Source of the DNA: Vanilla planifolia
Taxonomy: Eukaryota; Streptophyta; Magnoliopsida; Asparagales; Orchidaceae
Assembly (NCBI GenBank): GCA_023846275.1
Contig: CM043868.1
Location: forward strand, 9,009,653-9,073,652
Direction: 5' to 3'
DNA length: 64,000 nucleotides
Shown: in pieces, positions 50,346 to 61,369 of the stretch
Numbering within the stretch: the stretch's first letter is position 1
Layout: each line of letters begins with the position of its first letter
Made by a program: the position numbers and the translations under genes
The notes under the pieces: generated by a model
The model's database searches: none
What the model was told of the DNA's origin: nothing
Seen by the model: the letters and a program-made list of their open reading frames with translations, nothing else

Positions 50346-52687
50346 TGAAGTGAAAACGAGTATACGAATCCCATAAGGAGGAGAAGTGTAGGTTTTTAAA
50401 CTATTTTTGCTAATTTAATGATTTTATTTTTTTTTCAAAAGTTTTTTTATATAAATAATTTTATATTTATAGAAAAATTTGATTTAAAATATATTAACTT
50501 ATAACTTTTATGATTAAAAAATTAAAAATAAAAATTAAACTAGTACATCAAAATTTTAGGTGGTTTGGTTTAAATTAGAATTTATATCTACCCTCATTCA
50601 AGGTCAACATAGATCCTACTAGTAAAAGACTTATAACTTAAGATTTTTCTTGACGGTTCACCTCTAACCTAATTGAGATTTTCCTTTACGGTTCCCCTCC
50701 AACATACTTGCTTTTATGGGTTCAATTATGAACCAGGCTTTTACGATCTAAACCTCAACTCTATTTTTTATTTAATCAAATTGAACTTAGGCTTTCGCAA
50801 ATTCTGAGCACCTAACCCAAAAATAAAAATACAAAAATAAATAAACTTTTGATAAAAACATACAAATTTTTTTATGATTGTTGATGGATGTAAAAAGGCA
50901 CAAAAAGATCAAAATCATGAACAGAATTGAGAAATTAAAAACTTAAAAGAATTAGGCTTAGCTAGAAAAAATTTAGAATTTGAAAGTCTTAAGACATATG
51001 TGCTGTTAGGAATAATTTATGTCAATAGAATATGATGTAGCCATTCTTTCAAATATTAAAATTTGTTCACATTTATTAATCATTTCATTCACAATGGTTA
51101 GATATTTATAAAAAAAAATGGTTATAGTTGTTAGAAAGACAAGTAAAAGCTATTTAAAAAGTTGCTATTAAATAGCTTAAAATGCTTTTCCAAAAGGCTC
51201 AAAAAATATTCTAAAATTGCTACTTCAATGGCATATATAATGACTAGTTATTTAGTCATTAGGCAGGATTGACTGGAGTCATTGGATAGGCACAAAAGAG
51301 ATCTCGATCGTTCGATCAAATGTTGTAAAGGCAGATGAGTTCTCAACGGTTAGATCAATCATGATTAGATTTAGGTCATTTTATCAAGTATGTTAAGATC
51401 TGGATCGTTTGATTAATCAATGGTAAAATTTGGAACAATCACAGTCATATGATTCAAAATGGATTATTTAGAGTCGAACGATTCAAGGATAGATATGTCA
51501 TAAGGAAAATCGTCTAATGAAGTTAAATGAGATCACAACCATCAAATGTAGAGCTAAGATTAATGACTTTTTAGTGGATGAAATAGTTGATATCATATCA
51601 AAGATCGGATGGTGAGGAATGTCACACACTTTGCATGTGAAATTCTAGATGCTCTCATTACAATGTGATTGCAAAAATGTGAGATCAGATGGGGCTAAGT
51701 GCTTTCAATTTTACAAGCAATCAAGTACAAGGAATAGTTCTACATGTTAGGGAATGAAAAATATTTGAACTTTATAAGAATTCACATGGGTGAAACAATT
51801 GAGCCTAATTGGGGCTAGCTCCTTTTTTGTGTGCTCGAGATTTAATCATCTAATTCACTCGAATAATTACAGGTTAATTTTAGGTCTTATTCACCTTAAG
51901 ACTATAGATGAGCTCAACTAGATTTGGTTCCAAATAATGGTCTCAACACTTGCAAATATCTGCTCAGGATTGAGGCCTGAGAATTTTGTAATCAGGCATA
52001 GCTTGAGATGTGGTTTAAATTTTTTTTATTTAATTATGAAAATTTTAATAAAATTATTTTTTGATTTAATCAATATTTAATAATCATATTAACATAGAAT
52101 TTTAAAAAAGTACAAAAGTATGATTTAACCAAGGAAAGAGTGATTGAAAAATAAAATCATGTTTCTTAAATCAACAAATGGCTTAAGTAAGATTTGAACC
52201 ATGAAATAAATTAAGAGATTGAAAAATTGAATCCTATTTGTTTGCTTAATTAAATAGATTATTGAGTAATTTGGATGCTTGAATATTATTTGAAATTGAT
52301 ACGAATGAATGGTGCCTTAAAATCAACAAACTAACATTATATTTCATAATAAAAAAATCTTATCAAAGCTGACATGCATATCTTCAATCTTTGAAGCTTC
52401 ATGAATACTCCAAGGGGTTTTGAAGACCACTAGTTCATTATCTTTAATGTACATGGCTTGTTCTTTACATATAAACTTGTTTCACATTAAATAAGCTCAT
52501 TAAAATAAAATATTTAAGCCTTGATCATCAAACACAAGGGTGATTCAATAATCTCTTCTTTTTTTTTATGATAATAAAATATAAATATTTAGATAAAATT
52601 ATAATGAGTGAAAAAAATGTTTAAGAAATCATAAGAGATATCAAAAATATATATTCTCCCATTTACTTTATGTTGCATTTTACTACA
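50346..52687 (-). repeat. 3' LTR of the copia element
   Basis: Collinear with 55,490-57,870. Both copies read TACATCAAAATTTT/TACACCAAAATTTT followed by AGGTGGTTTGG/AGATGGTTTGG. Both also read GAACAATCACAG, AATAGTTCTACATGT, TGTGCTCGAGATTTAAT and GGCTTAAGTA. The plus-strand end is TGAAGTGAAAAC (element sense ...ACTTCA). The other end, TGTAGTA in element sense, follows a polypurine-like tract. Its U3-like part (51,290-51,610) contains many imperfect GATC-GTT-GATCA-type words. Confidence 0.82.
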
Positions 52688-52690
52688 TGC

Positions 52691-52706
52691 TCTCCCTCAC
52701 TTTATG
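52691..52706 (-). other. Polypurine-like tract of the copia element
   Basis: The minus strand reads CATAAAGTGAGGGAGA directly before the proposed LTR start. It is a modest purine run, so the placement is tentative. Confidence 0.4.
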
Positions 52707-52789
52707 ACTAATCTAAATTTTATCTAAATCTTGATCATTCTTCCTATTTGACACCAACAAAAGGGAGGTACAATTTATACAAATTTTAT

Positions 52790-52865
52790 TATACCATTGA
52801 AGGAGATTTGTAAATACATATGACAATTCTTACTTCAAATGTACATACTCTAATTCTACTAATCT
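52790..52865 (-). pseudogene. C-terminal tail of copia RNase H
   Basis: The minus strand reads VELEYVHLK, stop, ELSYVFTNLL. This matches the very end of plant copia RNase H, I.LEYV.TE.QLADIFTKPL. It lies just before the 3' LTR, where it belongs. The polyprotein between this tail and the integrase trace at ~53,540 is missing or unreadable. Confidence 0.72.
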
Positions 52866-53519
52866 TTTAACGACATAATATCTAATAATGTAAAATCTTA
52901 TATTTTTTGAGTTTTTTCCTATAATGATGAGGATGATTATATACCTTTAGCAAGATGACTAATATTAATTCCAATAGTTGCTTCTTTCTTATATTATTTG
53001 TTTTTAAATACTCATTTAGCTCAAATCAATTGTTGATTACTAAGCATAGAATGTAATTATTATACTTAATTTCTCTCAATTTTAGGTTCATCAAAAACTC
53101 CATCTAATAATTCAATTTTCACTAACTCATTAAACACAACATGTATGTTTTTATCTTTTTAATTCTCAAATCAAATGAACAAGTTTTTCAATTATTTTGT
53201 TTTTTATTCTAAGGAAAATAACTAATATAAATCTAAACAAATCATTAACATTCTTAAATTTATATTACTTTCCAAAAATCAAATAAGTTATCTCCAAATA
53301 TATACTAATTATCATGTCATTTTTAGATCAATATCATATATGACTTAGTCTTTTGTTTTTTTCCTTATACACTCTTACATGCTTTCTATTTTCTAATAAA
53401 CAAATGTTATAATGGTCATTTTTTATTCTTATGAAATTTGACTCTAATAAATTTAGAAAAATCAATGTCAATCACAAATTCAAGTTTTTTTTGACTTAAG
53501 ATTTTTGTGTACAAAATAA

Positions 53520-54059
53520 ATTATCTTTAAAGGACCACTAATGATTAAGTAAGTTTTAGATTTAAAGGAAGATTTAGCTTACTTTTGTTTTAGCATGATT
53601 GACACATTTTCAATTAATCTTATTTGGCTTTGGAGGACCTCTAATTACATCTAACTTGCTTATTTTCTTTGCGATAAATAGCCAAAAAAACTTAGTCTTC
53701 TACTTCATAAAGTGTTCTCACTTGAATCTATAATTTAACATTTTAATCTATTATCTTCTAATTAATCAAACTTAATCACATAAGTGACACCTTTTATAAA
53801 TTATTAACACTTGATCATCTTTTAATATTTTGTAATATTGAGTATTAAAACTAACAAAATAACTAAAATCATATCATTGACAAATAAGTTCTAAATGATT
53901 AATTTTAATCGACACAAAAAGTTTAGAATGATTTGACATTCTAACTTAATTTAAATAATCTTTAGGGCCACAAAAATTTTGCAAATGAGTCACATAAATT
54001 CACAAAGCAATGCATGTCTCCATAAGTACTATAATATGGAGACACACTTACAAAACTAC
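53520..54059 (-). pseudogene. Copia GAG-pre-integrase trace
   Basis: At 53,540-53,580 the minus strand reads AKSSFKSKTYLIISGPLKII, matching the K...SFK.K..VSTS.PLELLH block at the start of the copia integrase. Residues around 53,590-54,050 are heavily decayed. Only this block allows a confident call. Confidence 0.6.
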
Positions 54060-54410
54060 TTAAGCATTAAATTTAAGAACCCAAACTATTTTAGGTTCAA
54101 TAGTAGTAGGGTGTAGATGTTGTGATTTTCTAGAGAAATTTTCAAAATTTGTTCCCTTAGGAATTTGCTTATATCTATTATGCTTTAGATTTATGGATTT
54201 TCTAATTGGACAACCTAATGTAAGATGTTCAAATTTAGAACAATAATTACATACAATTTTAGATTTAATTTGATAATTAGATGTATGCAAAGAAGAATAT
54301 ATGATGTATTGAACACATGGATATATGATTTTTTTGTCATGCAAACATACACTATTTTTTGTCACATGATTGTAAGATGAAGCATACTTAAGTACATGTG
54401 AATCATTCAA
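54060..54410 (-). pseudogene. Copia gag C-terminal part with CCHC zinc knuckle
   Basis: An open frame of 116 codons. It contains CNYCSKFEHLTLGC, an intact C-x2-C-x4-H-x4-C zinc knuckle that would bind RNA, and ends with PKIVWVLKFNA, resembling the PK.VWVPK motif of plant copia polyproteins. It lies in a different frame from the coiled-coil segment upstream, separated by a frameshift and stops, so the polyprotein is broken. The Met at its start is not a natural initiation codon. Confidence 0.8.
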
Positions 54411-54427
54411 TTAAGTACTACTCTTTT

Positions 54428-54928
54428 TTACATGATTGAATGAATAACATATGAGAGTACATGTGAATGATTACAAGTAGAAACATAAGAACATAAACTA
54501 GCATACTTTGATTTTAGATCATGCATTTCTTTTTCAAATGAATCAAATTTTTCTAAGTTTTCTTTAAGAAAAAAATTTTCTTTTCTTAAATTATCATTCT
54601 CTAATTTTAAGGCATCATTATATATAATATGCTTAGACAATTCATTTTCATATTCTATATTTGAAGTTTTTAAACATAAAATATTTGAAATATAGGCATG
54701 AACTTGATCAGTTAAGGAAATATTTTCCTCTTTAAATGTATCACATTGTTCATATAATTCAATTGTACTAGCTTCATATTTTGCATAAATATTTTTAAGA
54801 TCATCATACATGTTAATTAAATTTCTATACTCAACAACTAATTTATTAAAAGAATTTGATATTTTATCACAAGATTCAAACACAATCATTGCAAGAATTA
54901 AAAGTATTTGATATAAGTTTATCTCCAT
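54428..54928 (-). pseudogene. Copia gag coiled-coil segment
   Basis: An uninterrupted 166-codon frame, the longest in the window outside the right-edge gene. It is rich in Glu, Lys, Asn and Leu. Segments such as YRNLINMYDDLKNIYAKYEAS and LENDNLRKENFFLKENLEKF have the heptad pattern of a coiled coil. FESCDKISNSFNKL resembles the LESCDEV.DSF..L part of long plant copia gags. It shifts frame relative to both the upstream (54,876-55,106) and downstream (54,060-54,410) pieces. It is a remnant of one polyprotein, not a host gene. Confidence 0.78.
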
Positions 54929-55106
54929 GATTCATCTTTAAATTGAGTTTCTTCTTCTTATGGTTCATCTCCTTATCATTACAATTATCTTGACATTCTT
55001 TCTCACTATACAACTTATCTAATCCCTCCATCACCTCAAAATAAATTGTAGCCATACACACTCTTATACCAATTTTTTGAGATAATGTACAAATTAAGTA
55101 ATTCAT
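54876..55106 (-). pseudogene. Copia gag upstream fragment
   Basis: A 76-codon frame upstream of the coiled coil with a basic patch (NHKKKKLNLKMNH). It spans a sequence like a primer binding site (minus strand TTGGTATAAGAG at 55,061-55,072), so its first codons are probably not coding. The UBN2-type N-terminal gag domain common in plant copia elements was not found, suggesting a deletion. Confidence 0.55.
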
Positions 55107-55473
55107 TCATTTAACATTTAATTAAATTATCATTCTTGATTTATTTCTTTTATCTTTAGAAAGTACAAAAAAATGAATAAAAAGATCTCACAAATCATCA
55201 TCAATCTTTTGAATAAAAGTTTTAAAGGTAGTTTTTCAAATAAAAAAAATTTACACTTAAATATTGGAGGATGACATGATGAAAACCCTTCATGTGAAGT
55301 TTAACAATTATTTTGGTAAGCACAAAAAATGATAAGATAAAAAATAAAAATTAATATGTAACCAAAATAATAATTAATTAAATTTTAAAAAATAAATAAA
55401 TTAATAATATAATTAATTTGTATTCATAAATGAAAGATCACCCTAATAATTTGACTCATTATTTGTAGGGAAC

Positions 55474-55488
55474 CTATTCTGATGTCAA
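55474..55488 (-). promoter_or_regulatory. Primer-binding-site-like sequence of the copia element
   Basis: The minus strand reads TTGACATCAGAATAG, similar to TTGGTATCAGAGC (tRNA-iMet type). It begins just after the LTR terminus ACTTCA. The three LTR copies in this region all lose similarity at this same point, which supports the boundary. Confidence 0.5.
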
Positions 55489-55489
55489 T

Positions 55490-57870
55490 TGAAGTAAAAA
55501 TGAGTGTGTTAATCTTACAAGAGAGGGATTAATTATGAGTTTTTAAAATATTTTTACTTTTTTTATGAATATACTTATTTTTTAAAAAAATTATTAAAAT
55601 AATTTTATGTTTAAAAAAACTTTGATTTACAAATATATTAATTTATAATTTTTACGATTAAAAAAATAAAAAATAAAAAATAAAATTTGAAATAGTACAC
55701 CAAAATTTTTAGATGGTTTGGTTCAAACTAGAACCTATATTCACCCCCAATCGAGGTAGAAAAAACAACACCAGTAAAGGGGTTACAACTTAAGATTTTT
55801 TTCTTACAATTCACTTCTAACCTGTTTAAGATTTTTTTCTAAGATTCACCTCCAACCTACTAGCTTTTATAGATAAAACTGTAACCCGATCTTTTATGTG
55901 CTCAACCCCAACTCAATTTTTAACGAGATCAAACCAAACTCAGGCTTTTGCAAATATTGGGCAACCCAACCCATAAGAAAACAAAAATATAGCAATAAAA
56001 AAAATTTGATAAAAAATGTATAAATTTTATATGCTTGTTGATTAATGTAAAAAGGCACAAATAACTTAAAAGTATGAAGAGAAGTGAGAAAATGAAACCT
56101 TAGAAGAATTAAGCTTAGTCTAAAAAATTTGAAATAGTCGTAAGCCGTAGATGCTACAAAGGAAAATTTATACCAGTAGAATATGATATAGCCCTTATTC
56201 AAGATATTAAAATCTTATTCACATTCATTAGCCATTTCATTCATAATTATTAAGTATTTAATATAAAACTTTTGGTGATAGTTTTTAGAAAGAAAAGAAA
56301 AAGTTGTATGAAAAATTACTACCAAACAGCTTAAAACTCTTTTCCAAATGACTAAAAAAATATTCTAAAATAGCTGCTACAATGGCATATATAATGGCTA
56401 GTTATTTACTCATTAGGCAAGATTAATTGGAGCTATTGGATTAGCATAGAGGAGATCTCAATCGTCCTATCAAACGTTGTAAATATAGATGAGTTCTTGA
56501 TAGTAGGATCAAGCTTGATTAGATTTAGATCATTTGATCAAGTCAAATAAGATATAGATTGTTTGATTAATCAATGATAAACTCAGGAACAATCACAGTT
56601 GTAAGATTCAAAAAGGATTACTCAAAGTCGTACGATCTAAGGATAGATTTTTCACATGGAAAGCCATCAGATGAAGTGGGATGAGATCATTACTATCAGA
56701 TGTAGAGCAAGGATCAATCTTTTTTAAATGGATGAAATGGAATGATGTGAAATTCTTGATGCTCTCACTATCATGCGATCATGAAAATGCAAGATCAAAT
56801 GGTGCTGAGTGCTCCTAATTTTGGAAGAAGTTGGGCATAAGGAATAGTTCTACATGTCAAGGAATGCAAAATATTTGAATTTTGTAAGAATTCATGGAGT
56901 AACATTCGAGTCTAATTAGGGTTGGCTCTCCCTTATGTGCTCGAGATTTAATAACCTAGTTCACTCATATGGTTATAATTTTACAGGTTAATTTTGGGTC
57001 ATATTCACCCCAAGACTACAAATGGGCTTAACTAAATTTAGTTCCAATAGTGGCTCTAACATTTGCGAATGACAACTCAGTCTTAAGCTCAAGCTAAGAG
57101 TTTTGCAATCAAGCACAACTTAGGATGTGGTTTTTTATTTAATTACAAAAAAATTAATAAAATTATTTTTAGATTTAATCAAGGTTTAATAATCATCATA
57201 AGATAAAATTTAGTAAAAATTAAATGTATGATTTAACCAAGGAAAGGGTGATTAAAAAATAGAATCATGTTTCTTATATCAACAAATGGCTTAAGTAGGA
57301 TTTGAACAAAAAAAAAGAATCGAGAGATTGAAAAATTAAATCTTATTTATTTTCTAAATCAAGAAAATCATTGAATAATTTGGATGGCTGAATATGATTT
57401 GAAATTAATACAAAAAAGCGCCTTAAAATCAACAAGCTAATATATTATTTTATAGTAAAAGAAAATCTTATCAAAGTTGGTGCACATATCTTCAATTCTT
57501 AAAGCTCATTAAACATTCTAAGGGATTTTGAAGATCACTAGCTCATCATCTTTAAAGTGCATGGCTTGTTCCCTATCTATAAAGTTATTTCATACTAAAC
57601 AAATTTAAGAGCAGAACAAAAGATGGGGGAATTCAAACGTCTCCCTAAAAGGGATGTGGCAAAGTTGAAGAGAAAGTTATCTATCTTTCAAAAATATCTG
57701 GGTGGGGTCAAATATATGACGGGATTGCCCGATATTATTGATCAGAAAGAAGAATATATGGCTCTTCGAGAATGTGTAGAATATAATACTAAATATTTAA
57801 AGCTTGACTTATCAACCACAAAGGTGACTCAACATGAATATATTCTTATTATATTTCTTTTAATAGATTA
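55490..57870 (-). repeat. 5' LTR of the copia element
   Basis: Direct-repeat partner of 50,346-52,687. Interrupted at 57,609-57,778 by a plastid-derived segment. LTR similarity resumes afterwards (AAATATTTAAAGCTTGA at 57,791 corresponds to AAATATTTAAGCCTTGA at 52,509). Its outer end merges into an inverted copy of the same LTR. The minus-strand frame at 55,894-56,202 is a chance frame. Confidence 0.8.
57609..57778 (+). pseudogene. rps2: Plastid rps2 fragment (nuclear plastid insertion)
   Basis: The plus strand reads [20 protein letters not shown] and, after [15 protein letters not shown] followed by [13 protein letters not shown]. This is the central part of plastid ribosomal protein S2, whose usual form has [26 protein letters not shown] and VDQQEEYTALREC (from memory). 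The nucleotide sequence (ATATATGACGGG, CTCTTCGAGAATGT) also looks plastid. An in-frame deletion of about three codons lies between GLPDI and DQ. Similarity stops abruptly at both ends. The open frame continuing to 57,934 beyond it is LTR sequence. It cannot make S2. Confidence 0.88.
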
Positions 57871-57879
57871 TCATGTATT

Positions 57880-60079
57880 ATTATATTTACTATATTTTAT
57901 TTATTATCTAGCATTAGATCACTCTTATATTTGATGAGTCAAGTCATAAATATTTAATATTTTATTCTAATGAACTTATTTAGTATGAATCGGGTTTAAT
58001 TTTAATAAACAAACAATGCATCATGAAAGATGATAAATTAATGATCTTCAAAGTACCTAAGAGTATTTAGGAAGCTTCAAAAATTGAAATATATGCATAA
58101 GCTTTGATAAGATTTTTTTTGCTATGAAATAAAATATTAGCTTGTTAAATATAAAATGCTATCTATATATCTCACTTTCAAATCCTAACAAAAGCATTTA
58201 ATTGTTTAATCATCTTCTTGATTTAAAAACTTATATGATTTTTTTTATAATTTAATCCTTTTAAATCCTATTTAAACCATTTATTAATTTTAGAAACATA
58301 TGATTCTATTTTTTAATCATTTTTCTTGGTTAAATCATTCTTATGCATCATTACTAAATTTTATATTAAATCAATTATTAAAATTTGGTTAAATTAGAAA
58401 ACTTAATCTTGTTAAAAGTTTTATAATTAAAAAAATTACCTTAAGCTACATCCCATGTAAGTGCCCAAGTGTGGCTCAAGAGCCGAGCAAGATCGAAATA
58501 GCACATGTAAATCTCAGGATAAGAGATAGAATAGTTGGAATAAAATTAGATCAAGCCTAATCTTGGCCACTGTGCATCATAAACCCGACTAGGGTAAGAC
58601 AAAGGATTGAGACGAGCTAAACTCAAATAAAGTATGCAAATCAGGTCAGACCCATCACCATTATGAGTGAGCACAGGTGACAAAATCCAAGGTGCATAAG
58701 GGGAGCCATATCCAATTAAGCTCACATAATATTCCCATGAAAATGTTTTTAAAGTGAAAATTCTTTTCCTTCTCAGTCACACGACGAAGTTTGCCTTTGC
58801 CTTTAAAATGGTGATCTTGATCCATCCAACCATCCATTTAATGAGCTGATCTAATGTTGATGATTTATTCAACTTTATTTCATATGATTTATCCTTAATT
58901 AGATGGCCTTGATTTTTTCTTCCTTTTAAGATAATCTATTCTTGAATCAGATGGTCTATATTTCTCTATTTTTGAATCCTACAATTGAGATCGTTCTTGT
59001 ATTTAGCATTGATTAATCAAATGATTGAGAACTCATAAAACTTAATCAAATTGTCTAGATTTAATCCACTTTGATCTAACTATCCATAACTCATCTATTT
59101 TTAAACTTATTCATCCAATGGCTCCAAACTTCTCTTGGAGGATCTGCAACTTTGGTCCATATGACTTAATGGTTATTTCACTAATTGTTACATGTCCTGC
59201 TTTAGACAACTTTTCAAAAGAATTATTTAAATGTTTGGAAAAGCTTTATAAGCTATTGACAGCATCTTTTGAAATAACTTTTATTTTACTTTCTAATGGT
59301 TATAATCAAAATTTTCTTATAAATACCTAATAATTATGAATGAAATAAAATTAAGTATGAACATGATTAAACATCTCAAAGAAAAATTACATCATATTCA
59401 ATTGGTATAAATTTCTCCTAGTAGTGTCTATGACTTACAACTACTTGAAATTTCAAATTATTCTAACTAAGCCTAATTTGTCATAGCTTTGATATCCTCA
59501 ATTCTCTTCATAATTTTGAACTATTTGTGTCCTTTTATATTCATCGCTAAGTAAAAAAAATTGTATGTTTTTATTGGAAATTTATTTCATACTATATTTT
59601 TATTTTTCTTTTGATTTGGGTAACCTGGTATTTACAAAAGCCTGAGTTTGATTTAATCTCATAAAAAACTTAAGTTGAAGTTAAGCTCATAAAAGCTCAA
59701 GTTATAGTTGAACTCATAAAAACTATTTGATTGGAGGTGAATTGTAGAGAAGAATATCAAATTAGAGATTAATCATAAGAAAAAATCTCAAGTTATAACT
59801 TTTTTACTAGTAAAATTTTTTCTCACTTTAATTGGGCATGAATATAGATTCTAAATTAAATCAAACCACCAAAAAATTTGGCATACTATTTTAACTTTTA
59901 TTTTTATTCTTTTTAATCAAAAAATTATAAATTAATATATTTATAAATCAATATTTTTTATAAAAATAAAATTATTTTTAAATTTTTTTTGAAAAATAAG
60001 TGCAATTCTAAAATCAATAAAAATATTTTAAAACCTATAATTCACCCCCACTTATGAGATTCGCACTCTTTTTACTTCA
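57880..60079 (+). mobile_element. Solo copia LTR in inverted orientation
   Basis: The reverse complement of this stretch matches the LTRs at 50,346-52,687 and 55,490-57,870. For example, GAAACATATGATTCTATTTT at 58,297 mirrors the TAGAATCATGTTTC of 57,261. TCAAACCACCAAAAAATTTGG at 59,862 mirrors the CCAAAATTTTTAGATGGTTTG of 55,700. It ends TTTTTACTTCA at 60,079, the same LTR terminus, and no primer binding site follows, so it is a solo LTR. Its middle (58,450-58,790) is more diverged, perhaps a subfamily difference. The frame at 59,118-59,330 is not a gene. Confidence 0.78.
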
Positions 60080-61369
60080 ACTAGATTATTTCTCTTTCAC
60101 ATTACTTTATTATAATAGCTAATAGTTTGCATGTTAAGCATATTATGCTCATTCCTTGCTTATATTACAAACTAGGTTGCTAACACTCATAAGGTTCTGG
60201 GTCCTTAAAGGATAGTTCAAGTTCTTGAAGTGAGAACATATTATACTTGTGAGTGTGAGTACGATATACCTTATGTATATGAAAACTTGTATATTATTTT
60301 AAATGTTGTATCAGTTTTGATTTTTAAATTTTTATACTATGATAGTTATATATTATGCATGTTATTTTTATTATTGTATTAAACTTAATGCCTTGAGTTT
60401 TATATGTTATTTTTATCAACCTTGCTCAAACTATGCTAGCTTGTGTCCTCAATCCTTATTGCTATCTCTGATTTGCCTGATAAAGTTATATTGGAAGTAT
60501 TTTATGGGGTTATATTAGTTTATTTTTGGGAAAGATGTAATATAAGCTCCCATGGGGTTTTTTCACTCCATCTTCCAAAAATTACTCAAAACTCCTTAAA
60601 TCTTTAAATTAAATGTTTGAAATTCTTAGTTCCTTTTCAAAATAAAATTTTGTAAAGGTTTCCTACTTCTTCCTTATGATGTCATGCATCTTCTTTCTTG
60701 TTGGCAATGTTGAGCTCATTTTCCTCCATTAGGGTTAGCAAATTTCTGAAAACTTAATTCTTTTTAATCAAAACATTAGAACTTTTAATATTTCTTAATG
60801 TTTTTATCAAAATTATTTTTATAGCTATATTGAAAAATTTTAAGATAAACTATTCATCAAACTCTATTATCCCTAAAAATTTTATACATTTTTTGTCATT
60901 TAATATTTTTCTTTCCAAAAGAATTATATAAATACTTTCTCATAAATAGGACCTTTTAAATATCAAATTTGCAATAAAATTATATCATTAAACTCCAAAT
61001 AAAATATATTATTTATCAAAATTTTCTAATATTGTCTAATAATTTAATAATTTTTCTACTTTTAAGTCATTTATAATAATATTCTTCTTGGATCTCGACC
61101 TTTTGTTTTATGACCAGCTTAGGTCTTAAATTTCGTAAATTACACTATTAAATTCTTAATAATCCAATCTTTATGTTTAACATTTACCTCACTTCGTATG
61201 GCTCATTTTCCCATTTTCTAATAATATATGATTTTTTAGAAGATATTCATAATTTATACAAAATTATAAAATATTATAAAATCATTTTTATTTAAATTCC
61301 TTACATCTTATGACAATAATGTATCTCCCCATTTTTAAAGCTTCTATCCATCATTTTTGGGATGTTGCA
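60080..61369 (-). mobile_element. Possible gypsy LTR fragment
   Basis: In minus sense it starts TGCAACATCCCAAAAATGATG at 61,369, close to the TGTAACATCCC start common in long plant gypsy LTRs. Its far end runs into the solo copia LTR. No internal region or partner LTR was found. Apart from this terminus the sequence is not diagnostic. Confidence 0.35.

Larger units (their letters stand above)
50346..57870 (-). mobile_element. Ty1/copia element, internally deleted, with plastid insert in one LTR
   Basis: A minus-strand element. Long direct repeats (50,346-~52,687 and 55,490-~57,870) flank only about 2.8 kb of interior. In element sense the interior runs from a primer-binding-site-like sequence to gag with a coiled coil and CCHC knuckle. 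Next come a trace of the GAG-pre-integrase region, the last part of RNase H and a polypurine-like tract. Most of integrase and all of the reverse transcriptase core are missing, so it could only move with help. The long LTRs and coiled-coil gag resemble the SIRE/Maximus-type copia group (inference). Confidence 0.85.

Noticed and set aside
52185-52205. GATTTGAACC word resembling a tRNA T-arm or 3' part
   Set aside because: No acceptor stem, D-arm or anticodon arm can be built around it; it is LTR sequence repeated at 57,298.
57779-57934. Continuation of the rps2 open frame to 103 codons
   Set aside because: Beyond 57,778 the sequence is copia LTR; the hydrophobic tail is chance read-through, not a new membrane protein.
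59118-59330. Plus-strand frame of 70 codons starting MAPNFSWRICNFG
   Set aside because: Falls inside the inverted solo LTR and has no homology that I recognise.
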